A DNA stretch of 64,000 bases from Antedon bifida (taxonomy: Eukaryota > Echinodermata > Crinoidea > Comatulida > Antedonidae): contig OY727097.1 in NCBI GenBank assembly GCA_963402885.1, positions 14,508,001 to 14,572,000 on the forward strand. Direction: 5' to 3'. The first letter of the stretch is position 1, and the number at the start of each line of letters is the position of its first letter. Positions 34,230 through 45,400 of this stretch are shown here, piece after piece. Below the pieces are notes generated by a model that did no database searches, was not told where the DNA came from, and saw only the letters and a list, made by a program, of their open reading frames with translations. The position numbers and the translations under genes were made by a program.

Positions 34230-34276
34230 AAGCTGATTTTCCACTAGGCAAATTCGCCTAGTGGAAAATCGACTTA
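34230..34276. mobile_element. Collapsed hairpin MITE (arm tips only)
   Basis: TTTTCCACTAGGC is joined through AAATT to CGCCTAGTGGAAAA. Foldback copy 1 has the full ~155-bp hairpin here (1537-1692). The interior was lost, probably by hairpin-mediated deletion. Confidence 0.75.
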
Positions 34277-34289
34277 AAGTCAGCATTTT

Positions 34290-34410
34290 TAGTCGCGTGC
34301 AACGCGACTCTCCAGCTCACTATGTCGGTCGGTCGGTCGGTTGGTCGGTCGGTCGGTCGGTCGGTAAACACTAACTTGAGCACGCGACTGCAGCCATCTC
34401 TATATGGCCT
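34290..34410 (+). repeat. GGTC-repeat cassette (copy 3 of 5)
   Basis: TTTAGTCGCGTGCAACGCGA precedes CAGCTCACTATGTCGG and a GGTC run longer than in copy 1. TAAACACTAACTTGAGCACG follows. Confidence 0.75.
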
Positions 34411-34776
34411 TGTTATTTATTCTTTTAGCCAGTTATATTGCATATTTTAACTAATTATTGGAACCTGTATAATGTAATGTTTATAGTATTTTTGATGTTA
34501 TTATATGTTGCTTTTAAAATGTTGTATCCCTGTAGCATTCAAGTCTGTTTTTAATATATTGATTGTTTTAAATAATATAAATATTGTTTATAGTAATAAT
34601 TTTATTAATATACATTTTAAATTTTGAAAATGTACTCATATTATTTCCATTTTAATTGGCGAAATAAAATTGAATCTTGAATCATCATCAGAGAGGAGGA
34701 GAGGAGGCGTGGTTAGAATATCCCGTTCGTCCCTTCTTCTCTTGCTTGTCATCAGAGAGTAGAAATCAGAGTAAAA

Positions 34777-34881
34777 ATGGCGTTTAATGAATACACTGAA
34801 GGAATCATAGATCTATTGGGTGAATTTATTCGATTGAATGATTCATTTATTATTAATTATGCCCATGCCCAGTCAGCCTAA
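34777..34881 (+). CDS. Small ORF in foldback core (34 codons), second copy
   Basis: It starts MAFNEYTEGIIDLLGEFIRL and keeps length, start and stop relative to 8094-8198. No motif or signal peptide is apparent. Function is unknown and it may not be expressed. Confidence 0.25.
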   Translation: MAFNEYTEGIIDLLGEFIRLNDSFIINYAHAQSA

Positions 34882-34995
34882 AAGGCCTAGGTCTGGTGTA
34901 AAAATCAGGATAAGCTTAGGCTAGGCCTATAGCCTAGGCCTGACCGATGGCAGAAATTATGCCTAGCTAGGAGGCAGGGAGGGCCTAATTAATAA

Positions 34996-35438
34996 CAAAG
35001 ATTGTATAGCGCCGCTACGCGGTAACTGTTGCCAAGCTCCTATCTTATAACACTACGCGCCCAGTAAATCCATGGACGCCATTCGGGCGGACAGGTTATT
35101 ATCGTGATTTAAATGTAAATGGTTTAAATTTTGCGGTCCGCCTCGAAGTATCTGTGGTTAACCATCTTGATGATTGATTCATGGAAAAGGGAAGAAATTA
35201 TGTAAACAAAGTAAAATAATAGTTTCTTTGGGATATGGACACTTTCCGATTAATTCTGTGTGTTTACATTGATATGTTTGGTTAGACAACTTCGTTCTTT
35301 AACCGAAACATCGTGGATAATGCCTTGACAATGACTTTATTCCGGTTCAAATTTGTCCGCCGGAATGGCGTCCATGGATTACAAAGGTCTCACCCAGTTA
35401 CCTATCTTGCGCCGCGTAGCGGCGCTATACAATCTTTG
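34996..35438. mobile_element. MITE with CAAAGATTGTATAGCGCC ends
   Basis: The left end CAAAGATTGTATAGCGCCGC and the right end GCGGCGCTATACAATCTTTG are inverted copies. Foldback copy 1 at about 8307-8320 shows the empty site (GGCCTAATAATAG). CTAATAAT after the right end matches that site, while the left copy is altered, which suggests an 8-bp duplication. It is non-coding. The tips match those of the 2.34-kb element at 53956-56295. Confidence 0.8.
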
Positions 35439-35445
35439 CTAATAA

Positions 35446-35994
35446 TAGTAAACTCGATATGCGCGATATGTAAAAACTCAACACGCGCGATGTGTAAAAA
35501 CTCAACACGCGCGACGTGTAAAAACTCAACACGCGCGACGTGTAAAACTCAACACGAGCGATGTGTAAAAACTCAACACGCGCGATGTGTAAAAACTCAA
35601 CACGCGCGATGTGTAAAAACTCAACACGCGCGATATGTATAAACTCAACACGAGCGATGTCAACATAACACGAGCGATGTTTAAACTCAACTCAACTCGT
35701 GCGATGTCTCCATAACACGAGCGATGTGTAAACTCAACACGAGCGATGTCAACATAACACGAGCGATTTTTAAACTCAACTCAACTCGAGCGATGTCTCC
35801 ATAAAACGAGCTATGTGTAAATTCAACTCGAGCGATGTCTCCATAACACGAGCGATGTTTAAACTCAACTCGAGCGATGTCTCCATAACACGAGTGATGT
35901 GTAAACTCAACGCGAACGAAGTCTACATAACACGAGCGATGTGTAAACTCAACGCGAACGATGTCTACATAACACGAGCGAGGTAAACTTGACA
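35446..35994 (-). repeat. Tandem array forming the right foldback arm (copy 2)
   Basis: The inner half is repeated AACTCAACACGCGCGATGTG. The outer half alternates AACACGAGCGATG with TCTCCAT or TCAACAT spacers. This arm is about twice as long as that of copy 1, so array length is unstable. Open frames across it reflect the repeat period. Confidence 0.85.
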
Positions 35995-36012
35995 CATTCT
36001 TAGCACTGTATT

Positions 36013-36213
36013 ACACTTTAAAAAGCATCACGATTAACATTAGCATGTACAGCGCCCATTTCTATGAAAATCTTATAATGCTAAGCGTCACCAGGCTTAA
36101 TGTTTCGCTAGCAATCCAATGGTATCTACCAGATCAGCAACTTTCTCAATTGTCTTCGTTTGTGCCGGTAAAATGTACGATTGCAAATGTAGATGCTTCG
36201 CGGCATCATTCTC
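36013..36213. repeat. Inverted repeat, left member (partner 38279-38465)
   Basis: The segment from ACTTTAAAAAGCATCACG through TTTGTGCCGGTAAAATGTAC to GATGCTTCGCGG returns in reverse at 38279-38465 at high identity (about 190 bp). The 2.07 kb between holds family A sequence and a Tigger-like MITE. It may be the TIR pair of an element, or an inversion scar. No target duplication was identified. Confidence 0.7.
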
Positions 36214-37363
36214 TAACATTCATTGTCCCAAAGGCATAATTGTAACAATGATTGCGGAATCTAAGAGGTGATAGACCTCTTCTTTAAACGTCAAAAATAG
36301 TGCATGCGATGGATTGTGTCTTGCAAATTGAATGCGTTTCCTCAGTAAAGTCTCTTGTGAAAATGAATCAAATAATATTCATTCTCTAACATTCAGTGTC
36401 CTAAAGGCATATTGTAACAATCATTACGGAATCTAAGATGTGATAGACCTCTTCTTTAAACGTCAAAAATAGTGCATGCGATGGATTGGGTCTTGCAAAA
36501 TTGAATGCGTTTCCTCAGTAACGGTCTCTTGTGAAAATGAATCAAATTGAGACTTGCTCAATTCTAAGTTACGTGAAGCATAATAATGTTTGAGTTCAGC
36601 TAATTCTTACAGGTAAACCATAAAATAATGAATAATGAGAGTACTTTCAATGGCAGATTTATAAAAAAAGACATAGACCTAATGGATTTAAGTCTACGCA
36701 AAAAGTAAACTCTTTATAATGAGTTCGTGCCATTTAAGATCACTAGTGATTTATTTACAAATTTAAACTTTTGAGTGGGTACCGTATCTCATTTAGCATT
36801 TTTTTTAAATATGTCGTCATTGTTTTCGAGCGTTTTCACCTGCTTTGATAGAGGCAATACTGTAATGGGTTGACAATTATTGGGTCGTAACATATTTATT
36901 AGTAAACACATAGTGTACCGCAAACCAAACTAGTGTATTTCTGCACATAATAGTAGGTAATTGAGAACGTTTTATTTGACACGACAACGCATATGAACTA
37001 CTAAAAAACGTACAAAATCATATAGTAGTACATTTTGAATGTTGACATGATAAACATTAAAAATGTTCCTTCTAACAGGAACACCGTGGCTTAAAAATAT
37101 ATTGTTCATTGTAAAATATATACCTTTTCAAAAACACTACTAATAATTAAAATAAACATTTAAATTAGCTGTACGTGCGTCCATGCAAATAAAACATTTA
37201 AATGAATATGTATTTATAAAAAAATAAAATTATGTTGTTTTTTTAGACCACACTAAGTGGTTGATGTAACTTCACATTGGATATAATTTAAACATTATAT
37301 GTTAATTAGTCACCTTAACATGGACCTTTGCCATATACGACGATTAACAATTCAGAGTTATTA
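36207..37363 (+). repeat. Low-copy repeat unit, family A (copy 4, right part) with a 173-bp tandem duplication
   Basis: This continues family A beyond the foldback element. CATTCTCTAACATTC starts at 36207 and again at 36380. The two ~173-bp units (36207-36379 and 36380-36552) are near-identical, whereas copies 2 and 3 have one. It is non-coding. Confidence 0.75.
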
Positions 37364-37735
37364 CAATTGAACCTCCCTTAATGGCCGCACTTTCAAAGGC
37401 CCGTCTGTTCTTTCTATCTAATTAGTGCATTTGGTACCGGACCTCACGTAAGCGGCCACCTCCCGTATGCGACCACGGCCACTTTTTTTAAAACTATAAA
37501 TTAGATTTTGTGTATGGTAAATTACCTCCCGTAAGCTTTATTTCTGTGAAGAACATTCCTGTGTTTTTTAGATGAGATGAGAAAACTACACAAAGATACA
37601 TAATTTGATAGAAATACAGATCTATACAGTTTATCAACATAGTAGCGTTGAACGCATGTTTTGGTTGGCTAGCAACCATGCAGCGCCATCTATCGTTTTG
37701 ACGAGGGTGGCCGCTTACCGGGGGAGGTTCAACTG
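37364..37735. mobile_element. Tigger/pogo-like MITE, TA target duplication
   Basis: The left end CAATTGAACCTCCCTTA and the right end GGGGGAGGTTCAACTG are inverted, and TA lies on both sides (37362-37363 and 37736-37737). CAGTTGAACC ends with TA duplications are typical of pogo/Tigger transposons of the Tc1/mariner superfamily. CCTCCCGTAAGCGGCCAC words repeat internally. It is non-coding. Confidence 0.75.
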
Positions 37736-38278
37736 TATGTCAATGCGGCTTAGAACTATAATGCAATGTGTATTGAGAGAAAAAGAAAAATGTAATGAAA
37801 ATGATATGATTATTATTGTATTAACATTTTTAAAACGCAGATTGTTATCATTAAATACATACCGGTATATAAACGGCCGACACTAACCACCATACATTAT
37901 TTTAAATTACTTTGTGCAGGCCTACATTAGTATTTGATCACTACATTGGAGGCGTTATTATGTTGCCTGTAAACAACAATCGCACACGTGGCAAATAATT
38001 TACATAATAAAATTTAAACCAATATTGCTAGAGTTTGATTAAAGCAAATGTTTCTTCTATGTTTAAATGTTATTATGATATTTAGCTGATAGTTTTGTAA
38101 TGCTGTATACATTTTAGCTACACAAATAAAAACATGAAATCATAAGAAGAAACATTCGGGAATTACCAATCGTGATCTTAGAAATTATATTCATGACTAA
38201 TGTGTGAAGTAATATTTTCTATATATTATGTCATTTGAACAATTGAATAGAACATGAACTCAGTAATTATGGATTTTA

Positions 38279-38465
38279 CCCCGCGAAGCATCTACCTTTG
38301 CAATCGAACATTTTACCGGCACAAACGAAGACAATTGAAATGTTGCTGATCTGGTAGATACCATTGAATTGCTAGCGAAACAATAAGCCTGGTGATGCTT
38401 AGCATTATAAGATTTTCATAGAAATGGGCGATATACATGCTAATGTTAATCATTTTTAAAGTGTA
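38279..38465. repeat. Inverted repeat, right member (partner 36013-36213)
   Basis: It begins CCGCGAAGCATCTACC and ends TTTTTAAAGTGT, the reverse of 36013-36213, with scattered substitutions and small indels. Confidence 0.7.
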
Positions 38466-38683
38466 AATCAGTACTAATAATAATATATGGTATTTATAAT
38501 TAATTTTAGAAACAATTTTAAGAATTTCACAACATGAAAACTGTTAAAACCCGCTATCACTAACGAATTTCACTATCATTAACATGAAAACTGTTCAATT
38601 CTAACTATCACACGAATTCAAAATGAGACCCATTATCTATAGTTCAGAATTAGCTTCGTTATAAAAACAACATTCTATTCAAA

Positions 38684-39600
38684 CTACTTACAGGCGTTGT
38701 TATTCAATAGAGTGTTAACTGTACGGTTTAGAATCGTCAAAAACAAACTTGTCCTTAATAAAAAAAAATGTTTTGCTTCATTATCAATAATAAGTTTATT
38801 AACTACCCTGTTCTGATTTATATATTTTTTTCTGATCGCTATATTTGCCTTCGATGTCCGCCTCTCTTTCCAATCGACGCCGTTCTCTTCGAGCTTCCTA
38901 AACATCATCATTAAACCACTAAGGGTTTGCTATGTTTCGCGAACGCGTCCTTTGCGGGCAAAAATGCGTATTCAAAACCCTTGACGTAACTCTGTTGTAT
39001 AGATATAAACCAGTTCTTCGACGTATGTAAAAGAAGAAGCCACAGTTGTTTTTTTTCAAATCTGACTCAGATCAATTGTTTTAATCTTCTGTAATTAGTA
39101 ACGATATTTCGCTCTGGCTGAGGTTTTAAGTGGTCCATACAACAATAGATCACATGATTGTCGGATCCATACGTATTGGGTAGCACATGGCAATTAATTA
39201 ATATATGATCATCTGGACGACAAATCAAGTTACAAAGGATGTGACCAAGTTAATGATGACTAGTCACGAATTTCTGCAAACCATTCTCATAGATTGATGA
39301 AAGGTATGCATCACATTTATGAATGTATCAACGTGAATGTTCATATTACCGAGAATTAATGATTTTCCAGGCAAATCATCAAATTCCTCAAGAAACTGAG
39401 ATGTCTTGAAGCCATTCTTATTAGTTGGACCAGGACGATACATACAAATGATATATCGTCGTTTTGACATAGTTACACAGGAATGCTCGAAAGTAGTTGA
39501 TGTTATACCCGTTGGAGATATACAAACATTAATTTGACTTTTGAAATGATATCGATACCTCCGTGTTTATCACCTCGCCTACAGTAGGGAAATTTAAAAA
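38684..39600 (-). pseudogene. LINE fragment: endonuclease and linker remnants
   Basis: At 39264-39470 (minus) the residues IICMYRPGPTNKNGFKT, FLEEFDDL and LGNMNIHVD match the YRPP...GDFNIHVD region of LINE endonucleases, with Gly-Asn for the usual Gly-Asp. At 38684-38911 (minus) NRVVNKLIIDNEAKHFF resembles the linker before the reverse transcriptase. The frames are short and separated, so this is a heavily decayed scrap. Confidence 0.6.
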
Positions 39601-39835
39601 CGAATACCCTAATGGTGTACTTTAGCCTATAACAACAGGATCATCCTCACTTAACAATGATTCAGTACGGTAATGACTGGTACGTTCTATCATTTTTAAG
39701 AAACAATTCAACAATTCAAAAATTGTAAATGTTGTATTACACACATACTGTGCATTCCACATATTATATATGGTATTCTGTGTCAGGGTATTATTATAAT
39801 TATTATTATTTATTGTAATTAATAATTAATCGCAT

Positions 39836-39990
39836 ATTACAGATACTCTTAAAGAATTACATTGGCTTCCTGTTCAGCACCGCATTGTCTATAAAATATT
39901 GTTATTAGTTTATACGTGTATAACTTAGATTCGTTAAAACAAATGATTAAAAACTCATCTTTTTGCCCAGGCTTATACATGGTCATAATT
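39836..39990 (+). pseudogene. LINE reverse-transcriptase C-terminal remnant
   Basis: ITDTLKELHWLPVQHRIVYK followed by ILLLVYT matches the conserved LHWLPV..RI.FKI..L.Y region at the C-terminus of many LINE proteins. After a deletion, KTHLFAQAY matches their extreme end. The orientation is opposite to the fragment at 38684-39600, so it comes from a different insertion. Confidence 0.7.
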
Positions 39991-40029
39991 CTTTCCATTT
40001 TAAATTCAACATTTTAACTTTCACAATAA

Positions 40030-40975
40030 TTCTGTAATATCATGTGCATAATGATGTATTTTACAATTGTCATTTTATCTCGAATGTCTTGACACAGAAT
40101 TAACGGGAATACGATTGAGCCTCATCGGAAATCAAACTTGAAACTATCAGTTTTACCAAAATATACTATAGTGCCGCTGTGTTATAAAAGAAAGTATAGA
40201 ATAAAATAAAATTGTGTGTTCAATTCTCTGAACACAAATATACCAATTGAAATGCCATAGTTTATGTAATTCGTTTCTCTCAATATATAGAGTTACTGTG
40301 TAAATGTTTCGTACAAATGGACACCGCCAGAAAAGTGCGTCCTATCACTAGTAAGTAACTTGATTCACATTTTGGTTCCTGTAACTTTGATACAGCGCAG
40401 ATATCGACGCGTAAACCGCAATGAAAATGAGTTCGTGAATTAGACGTTTTACTATTGGTTACTAGAAATTAGTTTAATAAAATAAATTCTACAAAATTAG
40501 TAGGCCTACTATTATTTTTCCTCAGAAATTAATGGGACGGCGCTTCTGAGTGAGTGAGAATCAATAAGGCATTTAATTAAAATGCAGACGGTCTTAAAAT
40601 AACGTGACATGTTTCGATAAATATATTCTCATCATCAGAACTGTAATCAAAGCCTAGAGTACTTGTATACCTATTAAAAGGTTGCATTTAAAATGAGTCA
40701 ATAATTAGCATGAGAATAGATTTATCGCGTTATTTTAAGACGGTCTGCATTTTCATTAAATGCCTTATGATATTATTGATTATCACTCGTCATTTTGGTG
40801 GTATTATACATGATGACAAAGCCGACGATCCGAGAGAATTACATGTTTTAAAAAACACCCACGTGTTATTTTCAAAAACATTGCACATCGGCGAGGTCCG
40901 ATGGCATGCGTGACTGGCGAAACAACGCAACAAAAATGTTGGCTAAAAACGAAAATGGCATGTTTTGTTTTACTG
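40030..40975 (+). repeat. Low-copy repeat unit, family B (copy 3) with hairpin MITE
   Basis: It matches 28990-29170, 30860-31080 and 19200-19950. The GTGAGAATCAAT hairpin MITE is present at 40555-40786. The copy ends before the tRNA-like fragment found in copy 1. From 40976 to 41358 no gene is supported. Confidence 0.7.
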
Positions 40976-41685
40976 TAGGCCTATCCAGTAGGCCTGCAAT
41001 GAAACGTGTATTTTGTGTACCCCACGGTACAAAGTGTCATCAAGTAGTACATTTAATAATTCGAACAGCCTAGATCGTGAACATAATTCATACGCTTTTG
41101 CTGTAGCGTACGTATACACAGTACACGACGTACGAGTCTGTAAACTTCGCCGGGGAAACAACTACGCATTTTGGTCCCTGGATGGAACATGTGTATTACG
41201 CTTAAACCGTGTATTCCACGATGTCATTGGATCAGTAACTTAATAATAATACTTTCTTTAATTGTCCAATTCATCATGTGTTTGTCATTACTATGAACTT
41301 TAATTGTACTGATTGGAATAATTAATCAGTATTTAATAATTCTAGCCTTCTAATCAATGTTAGTTCACCCGATTCTGTAGCTGTTAGTACACTCAGTGTG
41401 GAAGACTGTCGACAGTCTGCCAGAGACCTGTCTGACTGTATTAAGTACTTTTAATACACGATATCGCTGTCATTAGGTTCATATCTATAGACAATTTGTA
41501 ACGTTATAATATGTATTCAATATAAAATCCACTCGGCAACCAGAATAGTATTAGTAGCAGGTTTATCGTATTGCCATGCATGGATAGGTGTTTTCCGCCG
41601 CTTTTATTAGCAGGGCATAATGAATATCGTAGCTAGGCTAGGCCTACTAGCGTCAAATCAACCAATTATTTGGGTGGTACGAGTT

Positions 41686-42400
41686 TAGGGAGTTAAGTAC
41701 GAGTTGGCATGTACGAGTCGACCAGGGGGTGAATCGACAGGGTACACCTACTAGAGCATAGGCTATAGTCCTGCGAGAATGGGAAATCTGGCCTAGATAG
41801 GCATAGGCCTACATTGGGTATGCCCAAAAAAAGCTATCCTATCATATCCTATGAGCATAAAAAGGCCTCGTAGAGCCAGAGGTGTTAGCCTACTATGGAT
41901 CACTATTATTTAGGCCTAGCTAGCCTAGGCCTAGAGTTAATTTTAAATTAAGTAGGTAGGCCTAGGCTCCAGTAATTTCGGTCGCGTTTTCGGCCTATTT
42001 TTCAGGAAATGTGAGAGGTGAGGTGGGTTAGCCCAGCTAGGCTAACCTAACCTGTAAGTAGTATTCTAGCCCATCCATGATGGGTACGGGTTGGCATTTG
42101 TACGGGTTGACCCGTATCTGTATTCTAGCTAGGGTGCTGGTCAACCCGTACCCATGCCAACCCAACTTGGCTAACTCGTACCCAAATCATTGGTCAACTC
42201 GTACCCACTTGGGCTAACCCGTACCCAAACCAATTCGTATGTAATATAAATATACTTTTAATAGCATTCGCCATTAAACATAGGTACGGGCCAGCCCATG
42301 ATTAGTACGAGCCAGCCCATGATGGGTACGAGTGAGCCAAAGTGTTGGGTACGAGTAAACCAAAATTTTGGTACGGGTTGACCTGTACCCTTCTAGCTAA
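41686..42400. repeat. Cluster of GTACGRGTT/AACYCGTAC words, left arm
   Basis: More than ten copies of GGTACGGGTTGACC-like words, in both orientations, occur at 41686-41760 and 42075-42400. The mirror clusters are at 48415-48530, 48715-48880 and 49300-49350. Such iterated words near the ends of an element usually act as transposase-binding or folding sites (inference). Confidence 0.75.
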
Positions 42401-45400
42401 TCGTACTAGGCCTCGAGTAGGTCTACGCTAAAGTCCGGCTACAATAATAGTCTATTCTGTTTATAGCTTTATTGATAGCTGGGTTCAAATCTGGATTGGG
42501 ACGGCTTTTCCTCATTCTAAAACAGATTTATGGAAGGCAATCGCCGCCAAAAATACAAAAGTAAAACAAACAACGTACTTTCACGATTTCCTTATCATAA
42601 TAAAATAATATATGAATTTAACTGTAATATTGTATACATAGTAATTGCCATTGCATATATTATTATTATATATTATACGGTTAGGCTTTATTTGCTCTTA
42701 TGCTTATTTCCTCCAACGTACAGAGTACGTAGGGCTTCCAATTTGCTTTTATACCTGTTAATTTAAAAATTGTTTATGCCTATTCTTGCATAACGTTCAA
42801 ATTTAGACTGTAAATACTGGGATGATCACCCTAAATTTTCTTTTTCAATTAACAATTTTATATTTCACAGCTAGAAAAAAGCATACAGAGTTTTTTTTAT
42901 TCATAACTGTTGAATTGCATCCCAATACATGGTACCTATTGGTATTATATCTATAAATATAAAGTACTCTCTTATAAATAGATATCCAAACTACTCCAAC
43001 TACCTAATCTAATAATAGTACTATTAGCATACTACTGTACACTTTGTAGACAAGAAATAAGTTGTATCCACCTAGAGGACTTATGGTAGTACTGTACAGT
43101 CGATCGTCCTCTCACTGGCCCGGTCAACATAATCTACGCCTAGATTATTACAGTAATTAAAATACATATTTACAGAGATTTTTTTTTTTTTGCAGAAAAG
43201 TTATGTGTAGAGAAAGCAGTACTCGTATTAAAAACTAAGCAGGTTGTACTCTTGAACGCAAACTGGCAGGATATTTTAAATATTTTTTATTGTTGAAATG
43301 ATGGAATCCTAACTTCATTTTCCACGAATTGGAGACAAAGACATATTACGATCCTTTTATTTAAATTTATTTGGATAGACCTCCATGTAAATTCATTAAA
43401 GGCTATATGATTGTTTTATATTTTAATATGTGATAGAAAATCATTGTGCATAATGAGGACTAAGAATCTAATATTTACTTGCATTCTCATCTTTTTAAAA
43501 TTGTATTTATAATGCTGGTAATGAGTTTACTATTGAAAAAGTCATGTTTCCACTTATCTCAAATTGTGGCACACCTCTAACCTTGTTAGAACTGACTGTG
43601 TTCTACATTATTCTGCTATATAATAGTGCTTCCACCATACTTCAACCTGGTAATTGAATAAATTTCACCGGGGTAAAATTTAAACTAATTATCATCCTTT
43701 AACATAAAGTATCCTCCTGAAACATGTATTTGTACTGTACTTCATCTAATATCCATTACTTAATACTAATTTGGGTGATTTATGTCTAACTTCAGGAATG
43801 ATCTGAGGCTAGAAAAACGAATTTCTGTACATATAATTTATATAAAAAATAAACCAATGTTTTCCTAATAACTTAAACCCTAGGTTGATAACTAACAAAG
43901 AAATTATTGAAATTGTGTTCTTACAATATAGGTGTACTGTATCTACATGCATACTGCGTTGAAAAGAAGAATGTTTTATAGTTATTATAGGTTATTTCCA
44001 AATATTAAAGGTCTGATATCTAACAGAAACTAAATGTTACCAAAGTATGTTTTTGAAAATCTTTATGATATAATAATTATAATAATATGAACATAATATT
44101 AAATTATATTGACTATTTTTGATAATCATCATGTCCTTATAAATTCATTTATATTTATTTTGTGGTAATATAGTTCATATATTATGTATTAAATAAATTG
44201 GTAAGGCCCTATACTGTTTATATTTAAGGAAAGTTTATAATACACTATTATTTTATGCCTACCAATATTAGTATTAATTGTTTATGTAACTATTTTGTCT
44301 AATTGCATTGAATTTTTGTATAGGCCAATGGCATTAATGTTTTTCTCAAAGTAAATTAGCCTAATAATGCCATATTTAGACACATAATTCATTGATTTCT
44401 GATATTCTGTACTTGTGTATGCATTACTAAAATAGTAGTTATTTTATTACTTTTATAATGTATGTATAAACATTTATTCATTTTTTTTTACATTTTTAAA
44501 TTTAAAAATTATTAAAATACCTATCTACCTTTCTGTTATTGTTACTATTATAATATTTTTTGAGGCAGATTGATTTCAATAAAAAAAATTTTAAACAATT
44601 AATTTGACTTATACTGTACTATGTTAGTTCAGGAGATGAAGTGTGTGTGGGCAGAATCTGGTGTGTTGGGTGTTGGTGATGTGAGGTGTATTTTTGTCAC
44701 TTTAAGACCTAAATTAGATGTTTTCTGAAGAAAAGAAGTAAGCGGATAGGCTTTCAAACAACTTCAAGAAGATTCACACAGAAATAATTACTTCCCAATA
44801 AAATAGTATGTAACAGTTTATATTACAGTACGTTGAATAAACTCGAGCGGAAAAATAACACACATAAAAAAACATTCATTTTCTTGTCGAAAAGCGCCCT
44901 CTCTAGTTTTCTATTAATTTATTAATAATTATTATTAATTAATGAGTAATATAAACATATTTTTAACATTTAATGCTTGAAGCTGATTCTACTCATAACA
45001 AAGTTTCATACCTCCAAATTTCATGAACGTATTCAAAGCACTTCAATAAATATCACATTGAACATTAAAAATTAGGGTTATGATAGAATTTTGCTTAAAA
45101 ACATATACAAAAAACATCGATAAAAAATACTTTTCGAATTTAAAAACATTTGAAACTTTTTTAATATGTTCAATATAGGTTGCTCTATTCACAGAAACAA
45201 AATTTCATTCATGAACGTTTTTTTTTTCGTTGTTTTTTCAAAATCGTTATTAGGTTTAAAAAATGCGTTGGAGTTGTATGATCTTTCATAAGTGTACATT
45301 TTGTAAAAACGTAAATTTAAAAAATCAGTGATATGGCTCGATATTTATTTATTTTTTGCAATATGGATGGAGCAACCTATATTGAACATTTCTACCAAGT

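Larger units (their letters stand above)
33260..35994. mobile_element. Foldback (TU/FB-like) element, copy 2
   Basis: The tips TGTCAAGTTGACCTCGCTCG (left) and, inverted, TGTCAAGTTTACCTCGCTCG (right) are both complete. The left arm array lies at 33275-34229 with two MITEs inside, and the right arm array at 35446-35994. The ~1.2-kb core between them matches 1693-1930 plus 7852-8324 of copy 1 without the 5.9-kb insertion. The right flank differs from copy 1 while the left flank is shared. No target duplication was seen and no transposase is encoded. Confidence 0.8.

Noticed and set aside
35313-35995. Long open frames with repeated TQHARCVK-like or YVDIVRVEFTHRS-like units
   Set aside because: They are by-products of the 20-24-bp tandem arrays in the foldback arms; repeat periods divisible by three keep frames open.
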